A stretch of 64,000 nucleotides of DNA from Phytophthora colocasiae (Eukaryota > Oomycota > Peronosporomycetes > Peronosporales > Peronosporaceae), in the NCBI GenBank assembly GCA_018806915.1, contig JAGKQI010000034.1, positions 496,001 through 560,000 of the forward strand, in the 5' to 3' direction. The notes under the pieces are model-generated. The model worked only from the letters and a program-made list of their open reading frames with translations, did no database searches and was not told the DNA's origin. Shown piece after piece: positions 8,818 through 19,911 of the stretch; position 1 is the stretch's first letter, and each line of letters starts with the position of its first letter. A program made the position numbers and the translations under genes.

Positions 8818-11800
8818 ATGGACCACAAGGTCACGACAGACTACACCAGGTCGCTTGGGAATGCGAACGTCAAGGTATGTTGCTTTATTACAAGGAACTA
8901 TTGGCTTGGTCACTCATCTGCTTAGGTATATGTTCGCGCGAGGCCATGCGCTGACGGTCAGAGCGCTCCCGAAGACATGTTCGAGCGCAAAAAGGAGACC
9001 CCGAGCAATATCGTGATCAAAGTACGGAGAGTAATGTCTTCTTGTGGCTGCTGATGTACTTACGTGAACACATCACTAGGACACTGAACGAATGCAGTAC
9101 GGGAATCACGCCTTCAGTTTCGACAATGTATTGTACAATGGAAAAGTTGTATGGATTGCATTATTGTAACGGGAAAATGTGCTCACGATAGATATATTGG
9201 ACTGACACAACTCAAGAAACACTGTTCGAAGCGGTACCGAACTTGGCCACCTAAAGGCAATGGGATTCATTAGGCTCACAAGGTGTGCTGTTGTTTTCTG
9301 CTTCAGTCGAGCAAGAGTTTGGTGGATTATGCATTGAAGGGTATCAATAGTTGCTGCTTTGCGTACGGACAGACTGGATCAGGGAAGACCTTTAGGTAAA
9401 TCATTGGTTGGTAAACGGTGGAAGTAAACAAAATGACGTAGCTATGCTCATGAAATGCAGCATATTTGGTGAACCGGGAGGAGTGAAAGCAGGATTACTG
9501 TCACGGTCGATTGAATATCTCTTCGAAATGGTAAATCGTCAGCAGAGTAAATCTAAGGTACGGAAAAAAAAGTATTTTTCCGGCGGAATATCGCTAATGG
9601 TTGATACATTTTTTTAGGAGGTGACTCTCGTGGTTAGCTTTCTGGAGATTTACTGCGATCGTGTGCGTGATCTTGCTCGGGCGTACGTAGGTTTAGCTTA
9701 ACAGCCTTCCCAATTGCTTGGCTAACGTCTGCACGCAGGTACCTCAAGAAAACCGGTCGACCGGTGTCGTATCAAACGTCAAGCAGTGCTGAATGGTTTC
9801 TTCGCCAAGTAAGTTTAGCTCCATTTGGGGGTGTATTGGCATATCGTACAATGTAATCGCAATGTATTGAGCAGCAGCAACAGCAACAACAGATCCCTCG
9901 AACGGAGAGTGCAGCTAGGTACTGTACACACTTGCAGACAAATTCGCAGCTACAGTGTATCTCACTTACATCTCTTGTGTCTAGCTTCAGCTCGAATCCA
10001 TCAAAAGCCGAAGAGGACTACGACTACGAAAAAGGTATGGATTTTCCTAGACTCCCTAGGCACAGATCTACCGAGCACCTACATTTGCTCTGCGTCCATA
10101 GCAAATTATGAGATCCATGAAGATGCTCAAGGGAGAGTTTTCGTCAAAGACCTCTCAATGGTGACCGTAACATCGAGGGAAGAAGTGGATGCGATCATAC
10201 AGTGCGGACTTAAACTGCGGTCGACACACGAAACGAAAATGAACGCGGTGTCGTCACGTTCACATACAGTTTTCACCATTCACGTCTTTCAGCAAGGTAC
10301 TGCAGTCGATCCGCTACTCGTCAAATGAGTTTATTTACCAGTGTTGCTGTTTTGCAAATCATAAAGTTCGAGACACGGAAGAGGTAATTTACGGGATGCT
10401 AAACATGGTTGACCTCGCAGGGTTCGTACACTATTGAAGCTTGTTTGTACCTTTCGGTACTCTGACTAACGTTTTGCTGATAGATCTGAGCGTCTGAAGA
10501 AGAGTGAGTCGGACGGCCAGCGGCTAAAGGAGGCATTGCACATTAACTCGAGTTTAAGTGCTGTGGGCAAAGTTGTGATGTCGCTGGACCCGGAGAGCGG
10601 ATACAACTACATTCCTTACCGCGATTCAAAGCTAACCCGACTCCTCCAGAACAGTATTGGTTTGTTTTACATGCCTCAACTTGCAAGATGGCGCGCCACT
10701 TTCTCACCTGCTTGTTCTTGTAGGTGGTAATTGTTTCACCACCCTCATTGCAACGATTCACCCGATGAAAGAGCACTACGAAGAGTGCTTGGGGACATTG
10801 CAATTTGCGAATCGGTGTCGATCTGTGCAGAACCAGGTAAAGCCTTTCTACTGGAAATGATAGCGTATAGAATTAAAGCTAACACAATGATTTTGTGTGC
10901 TTAGCCCCGTGTAAACCATATCAATGGGACTATAGCAGACAAAGATCGACGCATCCGTAAGCTTCAAGAAGAGTTAAGCGTCTTGCGCCGGCAGATTGAG
11001 GGGTTACGCACTGAATACAACAACCGGTTTGTCACCACACTGAACGAGCTCGGCTTCCAAGCCGAAGAGATATCGGAAAACGGTGAAATCAAATTTGCCG
11101 TACGTCGTTCAATCAGCTCCACCTGAATTTCAAGTTGTTAATCAAGTTTTTCTGTCCATAGGATGGTCTGGTGTTGAAGTCAGTGTTTTCAGATGGAGAA
11201 CCAGAGGGCAATGCCACGGCCTCTAGCGCACTCTTGAAGAACAAGCATCCGAGAACTACAGGACATGTGCAAAGCTTACTCAGAGCGAATGGTGCGTTAT
11301 ACAGGATTTGAAATCAAAATTCTAGGCAGTGGTTCAATACTTCAATACTAATAGTCCTGTATTGTTATCCCGAAAACAGTGGAGGAGACTCGGAATGACC
11401 GAGACCGCTTACGACAGAAATATGCCAACGCAAAGTCCAATTTCACAGTAGTCGTGGTGCGTACATGTACATGTGTTAAGGCCACTAGGACCATTGCTTT
11501 GACTTTTCATCGTCGTCGTCCTAGACGGAAGCAAAGAAGGAAAAGGAGAACGCGCGCTGTGTTATAAACGATCTAAGACGCAGAATTACGACGCTGGAAA
11601 GCTGTTTACAGCAAAAATCGAGCGAATATGAGCGTGCTTTAGCATCGGAAGCAGCTCAGCATCGAGCCGAAATGCTGGTGCTTCTGAGCCGAAACAACCA
11701 TACAAACACTGGTATGGAGGGTCAGATGCTGTACCAGCAAACCTCCACTTCATTTATCAACCCTCACGTAGAAGCAAGTGAAGATCGTGAAAAGCAGTTT

Positions 11801-12915
11801 GAACAGGTAGGATCTTTGCTTCTGTTCGAACACTATCCTAATGGAAGTCCTCCTTGATCATCTTGCACGCCAGAAATTACGTCAGCGTGTAGCAGCCTTG
11901 CAGAAAGCGAAAGAGAACGAGATCGCTCTCATCCGGCAACAGGTAATGGGGGAATAAACTACTGTACCAGTTCAACGTTGATTGGATTCTAAAGACAACA
12001 TTACTGTAGTATGACCAATCTCTGAAAAACAAAACAGAAGAGCTGAATACAGCTAATACCAAATTACAGCGCCTCGAGGAGACTACGACGGCTACTATGG
12101 ATGTACGTTGGAGTATTGTGGGGAAAATCATGCCGTTGCTAACTTTGAGCTAACTTATCATAGAATATCCGTGAGGATTGCCTTGAGCTGTATACATACG
12201 TCGGACGGGTAGTAAGCGCTGTGGACACCAGTCAGCGGTACGATGAGTATACTTGACAACACACTGGGCATTTGTGTCTGACCTTGTTTTTTTTTCCACT
12301 AGAGCATTTTCATTGCCGAAGAATATTCTCGCAGACCCAACGAAGTTGCGGCACGTGAAAGCCATTGTATGCACTTGCTCTCTCTAGTACATGTGCACGT
12401 AACAGCGCCGCCTTGAGTATCTTTTTAACAATTGTGCTGTGCTTTAGATGACAACAGTCGCAGCACGACTACATTTGCAGCATCCACGCTCTGCTGCACA
12501 ATTGCCATCAGCAATAAACCGAAGTAAAGTATCGCGGCCACTATCAGCGCCAGTACGAAGAACGAAATCCACTTATGCAGCAGCTCTTCGCGACCGAATC
12601 AACCAACCACTTGTTAACCATCTCACTTTCGACGATGAGCACGATGGGTGCTCTGACGATGGACTTAGCTCTCAATCAGCGACGCAGGAGCTACAGAGAA
12701 CTGTCAGGGCTGATGAAACAGTGGAGTGTCAGCGTTTGATGAAGCTTTTAGAAGAAGAAGTAAGGTTTCATGGCGTACTTGCGGTTGAGCGAATTGATAA
12801 CTTATGTGCTGTATTTTTCACGCAGCGAAAGAAGACTCGCGCTTTGAAAGCTGCTAATACTGCTCTTAGCCGTCAAAAAGACTGCAATAGCTTGAGGAAC
12901 GGAGGCACAAAGTAG
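8818..12915 (+). CDS. Kinesin motor protein, 24 exons
   Basis: Exons by GT-AG and frame: 8818-8874, 8926-9021, 9080-9127, 9192-9233, 9307-9395, 9461-9557, 9618-9682, 9739-9808, 9872-9918, 9985-10034, 10102-10296, 10367-10421, 10484-10659, 10724-10836, 10905-11099, 11162-11291, 11380-11456, 11525-11806, 11874-11942, 12010-12102, 12164-12237, 12303-12366, 12448-12759, 12826-12915. The sum is 2586 bp, 861 residues, in frame throughout. The motor is N-terminal (~1-400): VYVRARP, Walker A GQTGSGKT (102-109), switch I SSRSH, switch II NMVDLAGSER (split by an intron), then [13 protein letters not shown] and [20 protein letters not shown]. Coiled-coil follows. A Q-rich/acidic insert in the motor is encoded by exons 9-10. 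Subfamily not assigned. The exact ends of exons 9 and 17 are the least certain. Confidence 0.86.
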
Positions 12916-12998
12916 AGCAATTCTCTTGTTCTGATGTAAACAAAATTATCCCTTTATGATGTTCTAAAACATGCAACATCCCCTAGGACACAGCTGCA

Positions 12999-14510
12999 TC
13001 AGTTGGAACTTTTGGCAATCTCCAACATCTCGATTACAGACGTAATCTTCTCACGAGGCTTCCCAACAAGTTCGCCGCGGCGATTCTCCTCAGCGTTCAG
13101 GCGTTCATAATCAGCCCATCTCACGAGCTGCTTGTCTGGGTTGCGCTTTTTGATGATCTTCTCCACGGCATCCAGTCCACCCAAGTTTTCATCGGCACTG
13201 TCATTGCTGTGAAGGAAGTTACCAGCTGCAAAATCCTCAACGATGCAGCTGACAGTCTCCCGGGCGTCCACAATGTTAGTGCCAATGATGCCAGAGGGAC
13301 CACGCTTCACCCATCCGGTGCAATACAAGCCGACCACAGGCTGTTTCTCACCACTGTTTGTTGTGGTGACCACGCGGCCCTGGTCATTCGAAACTACATG
13401 ACGACGGTTGTCAAAAGGGGCGTCCGTCTCGATGGGCAGCGACTTGTAGCCGATGCTGCGCAGTACAAGATTGCACGGGATGTCCTCAAATTGCCCCGTT
13501 CCCACCGCACGCTGTCGATTCGACTCGCCTTCCAGCTTCGTCTTTTCCACACGGATAGCTCCAACTCGACTCGGGTCCTTCTCATCCGCAAGGATTTCCG
13601 ACGGCGAGCTCAGGAACTTGATCTGCACCACACGCTTTGCGTCAGCACTGTCAAACTGCTCCGCAGCTTTGGCCAGCAAGTCATTCATACGCTTGCGCGG
13701 GCGTTGTTCCTTGATCTCCTGCTCAGACGCTGGTGTCATGCTCTGTTTCATATCCGCAGGATCGACAACACATGCTACACCGTCCAGCTTAGTGAGCTCG
13801 CGGATCTCCTTCATAGTAAACGCTGCCTGTGCACTGCCGCGTCGTCCCACTAGATAGACTTTCTTGATGCTACTATTGCGCAGCACCTCCACCGCATGAG
13901 TTGCGATATCCGTAGCAGCCAGCTCGTCCACATTCTTGGTGAGGATGCGGGCACAGTCCACCGCCACGTTGCCCTGACCAATGACAACCGCTGTCTGCGC
14001 CTGTGACAGATCCAGCTCCAGGTCGCGGAAAGCAGGGTGGCCATTGTACCAGTTCACGAACGTCCGCGCTGACATGACGCCACGCAAATCTTCACCTTGA
14101 ATGCCCAGTTCTCTGTCCCCTGCAGCTCCATAAGCCAACACGATGGCGTGGTAGTTCTGTTGTAGCTCAGCGAGCGTCACGTCCCCACCAACGCGCACGT
14201 TGCCCAGGAAGCGAAAGCGCTCGTCGGCTGCCACCTTATCGAAGTCATTCATGACACTTTTCACTTCTGGATGGTCAGGCGCCACGCCAGAGCGTACGAG
14301 ACCGAAGGGTGTGGGTAGCGCCTCCAGCATGTCCACACGTGCACCAGAATGCTCTTTCAGCAGGTATTTGGTGGCGTAGAAGCCTGCTGGGCCTGATCCG
14401 ACCACGCATACGCGTCTCTGAGGGGCATCAGCACTAGCGCTGAAGGCGCTGGCACTAAGTACGCGATGGGAACGGGTCACCACCGACCGACGGAGCTGTA
14501 GGAAGGCCAT
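12999..14510 (-). CDS. FDXR: NADPH:adrenodoxin (ferredoxin) oxidoreductase, mitochondrial
   Basis: A single exon encoding 503 residues. The protein passes electrons from NADPH via FAD to mitochondrial ferredoxin, which serves iron-sulphur cluster and haem A synthesis. The FAD-binding motif is CVVGSGPAGFYATKYLLK (~34-51), followed by the family hallmark GLVRSGVAPDHPEVKSV. The NADP-binding motif is VVIGQGNVAVDCARIL, then GRRGSAQAAFTMKEIREL. The second FAD contact GWVKRGPSGIIGTN is near the C-terminus. The first ~28 residues are basic and Ser/Ala-rich, which fits a matrix targeting signal. Length equals the animal and yeast (ARH1) enzymes. It converges on the kinesin gene with 83 bp between stops. 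Confidence 0.95.
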   Translation of the reverse strand: MAFLQLRRSVVTRSHRVLSASAFSASADAPQRRVCVVGSGPAGFYATKYLLKEHSGARVDMLEALPTPFGLVRSGVAPDHPEVKSVMNDFDKVAADERFRFLGNVRVGGDVTLAELQQNYHAIVLAYGAAGDRELGIQGEDLRGVMSARTFVNWYNGHPAFRDLELDLSQAQTAVVIGQGNVAVDCARILTKNVDELAATDIATHAVEVLRNSSIKKVYLVGRRGSAQAAFTMKEIRELTKLDGVACVVDPADMKQSMTPASEQEIKEQRPRKRMNDLLAKAAEQFDSADAKRVVQIKFLSSPSEILADEKDPSRVGAIRVEKTKLEGESNRQRAVGTGQFEDIPCNLVLRSIGYKSLPIETDAPFDNRRHVVSNDQGRVVTTTNSGEKQPVVGLYCTGWVKRGPSGIIGTNIVDARETVSCIVEDFAAGNFLHSNDSADENLGGLDAVEKIIKKRNPDKQLVRWADYERLNAEENRRGELVGKPREKITSVIEMLEIAKSSN

Positions 14511-15135
14511 ATTGAAAGTGAGTACTGTACAAGAACTGAAGTAGGTTTTTTCTAGTCATCGACGCCATCAAAGGGCGCAATCAATGGCAATCAAATCGAT
14601 TTTTGACGAATATGAGTCATGACAGTTTTGCTGAGTCAGGGTATGCTTTATATCAGGATAAAGAAACCGGTTTTATGGTGGTAAATCATTTCCGTTGCAG
14701 AAAACGACCGTCACAAATGAGTTCAAGAGCGCAAAAGTTGTAGCGTTACGCAGAGAAGCTTTTGGTGAGAAACTTTCGCCACATGAAGGCACACGATGCA
14801 ATTACAACAGCATTAAGAGGCACGTAGTGATGGTTAGCGCGGTACGTCGGCTGTGGCGCCAGCACTATGAGCCTCCACTTTGCTAGTCAAATCCTCTCGC
14901 GCGCCGTCCGTCAATCCCAGCCGGTTGCAACAGCTGCGTTGGCCGATCTATGTAGTTGCTGGATCAGGACATGCATACAAACATTAGGAAAGTCTAGTTG
15001 TTGAATGGCAACATGGCTCCATTTACCGGTTAAGTGCGGTATCTAATCCTCCCCCTCTTGGCTCAAGTCGACCGCATTCCCCTTTGGCAGACCTCGCGCG
15101 CACCTCCCTGAGTTGTAGAGGGACATCAAGACACC
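14511..15135. other. Divergent intergenic region, FDXR / myosin
   Basis: 625 bp between two divergent starts. The short open frames have no recognisable content. A CTCCATTTACC stretch near 15017 is weakly initiator-like and lies about 110 bp before the myosin ATG. Nothing else supportable is seen. Confidence 0.5.
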
Positions 15136-18100
15136 ATGAGCGACTTGCAGATGGTGGTGGGGGCCAAGTGCTTCGTGCCGGATGAGACCCACGTGTGGCT
15201 CGCGGCCGAAGTCCTGCGCGACGAAAACTCTGGCGACGGCAAGACCCGCAACATTTACTGCAAGGTGGAGCTACCCGACGGCGAAACCGAAGAGCGCTGC
15301 GTGGATATGCTGTCAAAGAAGACTAAAGCGCTACTGGACGTGCACCAGCTGGAGTCGCTGCCTTATCAGAACGAGAACGTGGGCCCCGAAGGTATTGAAG
15401 ACATGATCACGCTCAACTACCTGCACGAAGCCGCTATTTTGTTTAATATCAAGAAGCGTTTCCAGTGCGAGCTACCGTACACGTACACGGGTGACATTTG
15501 TATCGCTATCAACCCTTACAAATGGCTCCCGGACCTCTACGCCGAGGAGCAGCACCTTCGCTATCTCAACCAGCCCAAGGAGGAGCTGCCCCCGCACGTG
15601 TACGCCACGTCAGTGGCTGCTTACGACAATATGCGGCGCTCGGAACGTAACCAGTCCATTCTGGTGAGTGGAGAATCTGGTGCCGGTAAGACGGAGACTA
15701 CGAAGATCCTCATGAACCACTTGGCTACTATTGCCGGTGGTCTGAATAACTCTACTATTAAGAGGATTATCGAAGTGAACCCACTGCTCGAATCCTTCGG
15801 TAATGCTAAGACCGTCCGTAACGACAACTCCAGTCGATTCGGAAAGTTCACACAGTTGCAGTTCGACGCCAACGGCACACTTGTCGGTGCCAAGTGCCGC
15901 ACATACCTGCTGGAGAAGACTCGTGTGATTCAGCATGAAGCACCTGAACGCAACTACCACATCTTCTACCAGCTGCTGGACTCCTCTGAGATTGCACCGG
16001 AGCTGCAGCTTGATCCCTCTAAGCACTACGTGTACACGGGCGACAACACGGCACAGAAGATCGAAGGTCTCTCGGACGAGAAGCACTTCAACAAGACACG
16101 CGAGGCACTCGAGCTGGTGGGTTTGTCCCGCGACGATCAAAAACCACTGTTTGAGGTGCTGGCTGGTGTTCTCCACCTCGGTGAGGTGCAGTTGCAGTCC
16201 GACCCTACTGATGATGAGAAGTCTCTCATCACGGAAGGCGACAGTGGCGCCAATTCCGCCACTCAGATGCTCGGTGTCACGTGGGAGGCGCTTCAGACTG
16301 CTCTGTGTTCGCGTACCATGCGTGCTGTGAACGACGTGTACAGTGTGCCACTGAAGAAGGAGCTGGCTATGGACTGCCGTGATGCACTCTCCAAGGCCAT
16401 TTACTCGAATGTCTTCGACTGGCTTGTGCAAACAATTAACCATTCACTTGCTGACGATGCCCATATGTCCAACCACGTCGGTGTCCTTGATATCTTCGGT
16501 TTCGAGCACTTCAAGCACAACTCGTTTGAGCAGTTCTGTATTAACTACGCCAACGAGAAACTGCAGCAGAAGTTCACGCAGGATGTGTTCAAGACTGTGC
16601 AGATTGAGTATGAAGAGGAAGGTATCGTGTGGGACCACATTGAGTACGCTGATAACCAGGATGTGCTGACTGTGATTGAGTCGCGCATGGGTATCATCTC
16701 GCTTCTGAACGAAGAGGTGATGCGACCGAAGGGTAACGAGGAGTCCTTCATGTCCAAGGTGACGTCCTTACACAAGGATGACATGGCACACGTCATTGAT
16801 TTCCCTCGTACGTCACGCACAGAGTTCCTCATCAAGCATTATGCTGCTCCTGTGATGTACGACTCGGTGGGCTTTTTGGAGAAGCACAAGGACTCGCTGC
16901 TGCCTGATTTGTCCGAGCTTATGCGTGGTTCGTCTAAGCCGTTCATCGCCAAGCTCTTCGAACCCAAGCCGGAGCCCAAGGTTGCAGCAGCAGCAGAGCC
17001 GTCTGGCGGCCGCCGAAAGCGTGGTGGTGCTCTGTCCATCACGACTGTCGGTACCCAGTTCAAGGAGAGTCTGACAGAGTTGATGGCTACTATTAACTCG
17101 ACCCGTGTGCATTATGTACGTTGCATCAAACCAAACCCGATCAAGAGTTCCACGGCCATGGACCAGAATATGGTGGTGTCCCAGTTGCGATGCGCTGGTG
17201 TGATTGAGGCCATTCGTATCTCGCGTGCAGCGTACCCGAACCGATTGCAACACACAGAGATCCTGGACAAGTTCTGGCTGTTTGTGCCGAGTGGTGGCGA
17301 GACTGCAGCAGACAAGTGTCAACTACTTATGGACAAGCTCAAACTAGAATCCCCAACACAGTACCAGATGGGTAAGACCCGCGTATACTTCCAACTGGGT
17401 GTCCTTGAAGAGCTCGAGGACCGTCGCAAGAAGTTCCTGGATGCAAAGGCCACATACTTGCAGAACATCATGGTTGGCTTTACGCAGCGTATCAAATACC
17501 TCCGACAACTGGAAGCGATCATCAAGTTGCAGTCAGTGATTCGCTGCGTCATTGCAATGCGCAGATACAACACATTCATGAAGGGCCTCATTTCAGCACA
17601 AGCACACTGGCGAGGCATGCAGGGCCGCAAACTGGCTGCTGATGTCAAGAGCAACCACAACGCTGTCATCATCCAGCGGTATGTGCGTGGATTTGTCAAG
17701 CGTCACCGTTACACTAAGATGCGCGCGATGGTCATCCGCGTGCAGGCTGTGGTGCGCATGACGATCCAGCGACCAAAGTATCTGGCTGCTCTCGAGGAGA
17801 AGCGTCGTGAGGCAGACATGGCTTACCAGCTGAATAAGCTGAAGGCTGCTCTGCAGGAAGAGCAAGAGCGGAATGCGCAGCTGCAGCGCCGCAGTAGCGT
17901 GGCAACGGCTGACTCGTCCGCTGCCTCGAGCGTGGTCATGGCTGACGCTGGCGGTATGATCGAGACTCTGACGGACGAGAACAAGAAGCTACGCGAGAAG
18001 AACGAGGACATGAAGGTGACGATGAAGGGCTTGAAGGCGGAGATCGAGAAGTTCAAGAGCGATAAGGAGTTCTCATCCGCTGGTAACCATGTTAAGGTCC

Positions 18101-18915
18101 GCCAGCTGCAGGACACTGTGCGTGACAAGGACAAGAAGATCTCGCACCTTGAGGCCGAAAACAAGAAGCTCACAGAGCAGATCGCCAAGCTTCACGAGGA
18201 TGGCGTTGTTCCCGAGAAGAAGCCCACACCGAAGAAGTCGATCTTCCGCACGCTTGGCTCCAAGAAGGAGAAGAAGCCTCGCGAGACTGTGCTGATGGAC
18301 TCGCTCACTGGCTCGGATGACCTTAACCGCCGCTCTTCGGAAACGCGTCCTTCGGAGCGTCATTTCCCGCGCATGCCGAGCATGAGCGTGGGTTCTCGCT
18401 TCTGGAACTCTAACAAGAAGGGCGAAACTGGCGACGGCTTTGACGTCTCGGAGGTTGATGGCGAGGACAGCCCCACGAACAGCTCTACCACGCGCAACAC
18501 GATCGTGAAGAGCATGGAAGTGGGCGTCACCGGTGCCATGTCGAGCCTAAAGGGCCGCATGTCTGTCGTGAAGGGTATGTATGACAACCGGAGCAAACGC
18601 ACGAACAGCAAGCCCGAGGAGACCGCGAATCCTTCCGATAACGTCGCGTCGACGACGGTTGTCACCTCGAAGAGCTCGAAGAGCGCTAAGGTGAAGCCGG
18701 CAAAGCCTGAAGACCGTCCTGTACGCGAGTCGTTCAACCTAGATGCGTTGCCGGAGGTCTCTCTGCCTGTCGGTTGGGAGGCGAAGGTGTCTCGCTCGAC
18801 GGGTCGCGTGTACTACGTCAACCGCAAGCTGGGCAAGTCCCAGTTCGAACGCCCCACTTTGGCGTCGTTGAAGGCGCAGAAGCTGGCGCGCCAAAAGTCG
18901 GGTAACGCGCTGTAA
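15136..18915 (+). CDS. Unconventional myosin heavy chain with C-terminal WW domain
   Basis: One uninterrupted frame of 1259 residues. Motor domain ~60-780: P-loop GESGAGKTET (from Gly179), switch I NDNSSRFGKF, switch II DIFGFEHFKHNSFEQFCINY (near 452), and the actin-interface segment HYVRCIKPN. The neck has about four to five IQ motifs (~790-885, e.g. AVIIQRYVRGFVKRHRYTKM), for calmodulin-type light chains. Coiled-coil ~895-1030 suggests dimerisation. A basic Ser-rich linker follows, then a WW domain at ~1211-1243 (GWEAKVSRSTGRVYYVN...FERP), predicted to bind proline-rich partners. WW-tailed myosins are known from oomycetes and some related protists; I do not assign a class number. The role is inferred as actin-based transport or tethering. 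The gene is intronless, in contrast to the nearby kinesin. Confidence 0.93.
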   Translation: MSDLQMVVGAKCFVPDETHVWLAAEVLRDENSGDGKTRNIYCKVELPDGETEERCVDMLSKKTKALLDVHQLESLPYQNENVGPEGIEDMITLNYLHEAAILFNIKKRFQCELPYTYTGDICIAINPYKWLPDLYAEEQHLRYLNQPKEELPPHVYATSVAAYDNMRRSERNQSILVSGESGAGKTETTKILMNHLATIAGGLNNSTIKRIIEVNPLLESFGNAKTVRNDNSSRFGKFTQLQFDANGTLVGAKCRTYLLEKTRVIQHEAPERNYHIFYQLLDSSEIAPELQLDPSKHYVYTGDNTAQKIEGLSDEKHFNKTREALELVGLSRDDQKPLFEVLAGVLHLGEVQLQSDPTDDEKSLITEGDSGANSATQMLGVTWEALQTALCSRTMRAVNDVYSVPLKKELAMDCRDALSKAIYSNVFDWLVQTINHSLADDAHMSNHVGVLDIFGFEHFKHNSFEQFCINYANEKLQQKFTQDVFKTVQIEYEEEGIVWDHIEYADNQDVLTVIESRMGIISLLNEEVMRPKGNEESFMSKVTSLHKDDMAHVIDFPRTSRTEFLIKHYAAPVMYDSVGFLEKHKDSLLPDLSELMRGSSKPFIAKLFEPKPEPKVAAAAEPSGGRRKRGGALSITTVGTQFKESLTELMATINSTRVHYVRCIKPNPIKSSTAMDQNMVVSQLRCAGVIEAIRISRAAYPNRLQHTEILDKFWLFVPSGGETAADKCQLLMDKLKLESPTQYQMGKTRVYFQLGVLEELEDRRKKFLDAKATYLQNIMVGFTQRIKYLRQLEAIIKLQSVIRCVIAMRRYNTFMKGLISAQAHWRGMQGRKLAADVKSNHNAVIIQRYVRGFVKRHRYTKMRAMVIRVQAVVRMTIQRPKYLAALEEKRREADMAYQLNKLKAALQEEQERNAQLQRRSSVATADSSAASSVVMADAGGMIETLTDENKKLREKNEDMKVTMKGLKAEIEKFKSDKEFSSAGNHVKVRQLQDTVRDKDKKISHLEAENKKLTEQIAKLHEDGVVPEKKPTPKKSIFRTLGSKKEKKPRETVLMDSLTGSDDLNRRSSETRPSERHFPRMPSMSVGSRFWNSNKKGETGDGFDVSEVDGEDSPTNSSTTRNTIVKSMEVGVTGAMSSLKGRMSVVKGMYDNRSKRTNSKPEETANPSDNVASTTVVTSKSSKSAKVKPAKPEDRPVRESFNLDALPEVSLPVGWEAKVSRSTGRVYYVNRKLGKSQFERPTLASLKAQKLARQKSGNAL

Positions 18916-19155
18916 GTAGAAGAGACGCCGCGACGGCCAGCACGAGCCCGCAGTTAGCGTGCTGTCGCCTTGGCGCTTCGTCTTATCCCCATTAGTAGTA
19001 GTACGTTGTATGGGAAGCTAGGAAAGATCCATAATAAACATATCAAACCATGATCCGCACGCTTCTTCTTCTGCTGCTTCAGTACACTGCACTTATCCAC
19101 GACATTCACGCATCAAGGAATCGGTCGCACCTGTACATTTATTACGGACATGCAT

Positions 19156-19178
19156 ACTAGTAGTAAATTACTACTAGT
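19156..19178. repeat. 23-bp inverted repeat
   Basis: Arms ACTAGTAGTAA and TTACTACTAGT meet around a single base, forming a near-perfect palindrome in the 3' flank of the myosin gene, just before the SINE-like element. Role unknown. Confidence 0.6.
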
Positions 19179-19194
19179 AATATACCACCTCTGC

Positions 19195-19730
19195 GGGCTC
19201 GCCGGTGGCCCAGTGGATTAGCATCCGCTGATCCACGAACTGACCGAGGGTTCGAGCCCCGCCTCCGTCGCCCTTTTCGACTTCTGCTCTCCTCTCTCAC
19301 CGCTGCCCTTCTCTGTTCATTTCCCATCACTCACAAGCTCTTCTCTAAGACATCGGGACCAATCAAGGCACAACAACACGGAGACAAGACTCAAGGAGTT
19401 GGCGCGGTCGCAGTACTCTACCCGGCCAGGCACCGGCTGGGGGCTCATCAACGGCGGCCCATTGGGCAAAATTCCCAAGAAATTCAAGCGTACCGGTCAT
19501 AGACTAAGGGTAACCGAGTAGCCGTAGGAAATTAGTTAGGAGTAACCTTGCTTACGTCAATCAATGCGCCTGTTTCGAACAGGCTTCGAAATAAGTACCT
19601 AATATAAGGGGTTCGAGTCCTCCCCCCCCCCCCCCTTGCTTAGACGTCAATGCGCCTGTTTCGAACAGGCTTCGAAATAAGTACCTAATATAAGGGGTTC
19701 GAGTCCTCCCTTCCCCCCCCCCCTACCACC
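19195..19730 (+). mobile_element. tRNA-derived SINE-like element
   Basis: The head has a Pol III A box TGGCCCAGTGG (19206-19216) and B box GGTTCGAGCCC (19249-19259) at tRNA-like spacing, but acceptor and anticodon stems do not pair properly, so it is not a working tRNA. A tRNA-unrelated body of ~280 bp follows. It ends in two tandem copies of an ~88-bp segment (19547-19634 and 19635-19723), each holding the hairpin CCTGTTTCGAACAGG, another GGGTTCGAGTCC B-box-like motif and a C-run. This organisation suits a SINE. I could not define a target-site duplication, so the borders are approximate. Confidence 0.55.
19547..19723 (+). repeat. Two tandem ~88-bp repeats ending in poly-C
   Basis: Both copies run from CTTGCTTA through GCGCCTGTTTCGAACAGG to GGGTTCGAGTCC and then a C homopolymer of differing length. 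They differ by small indels near their starts. They form the tail of the SINE-like element. Confidence 0.8.
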
Positions 19731-19911
19731 TCTGGCTGGCCTCCTCCTGCTCTTCTGCCCTTCGGAAAAGCAGAGGTCAGGGAAGTCCGGTGATTGATGA
19801 TCTGTGTGGTCTCTAAAAACGTGCGTGGCATTACGCTAGACATACCAAGCTGATTTTCAGCTGGTCGGTAGTTAAATACATGTATTGACAGGACTCTCGA
19901 CGTCCACGTTC

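Noticed and set aside
13209..13853. 214-aa plus-strand frame opposite the adrenodoxin reductase gene
   Set aside because: Antisense shadow of a GC-biased conserved gene; no family features.
15610..16443. 277-aa minus-strand frame inside the myosin gene
   Set aside because: Antisense shadow of the motor domain; composition mirrors the sense codons.
19201..19273. Functional tRNA gene
   Set aside because: A and B boxes fit, but acceptor and T stems have mismatches and no proper anticodon arm forms; better explained as the head of a SINE-like element.
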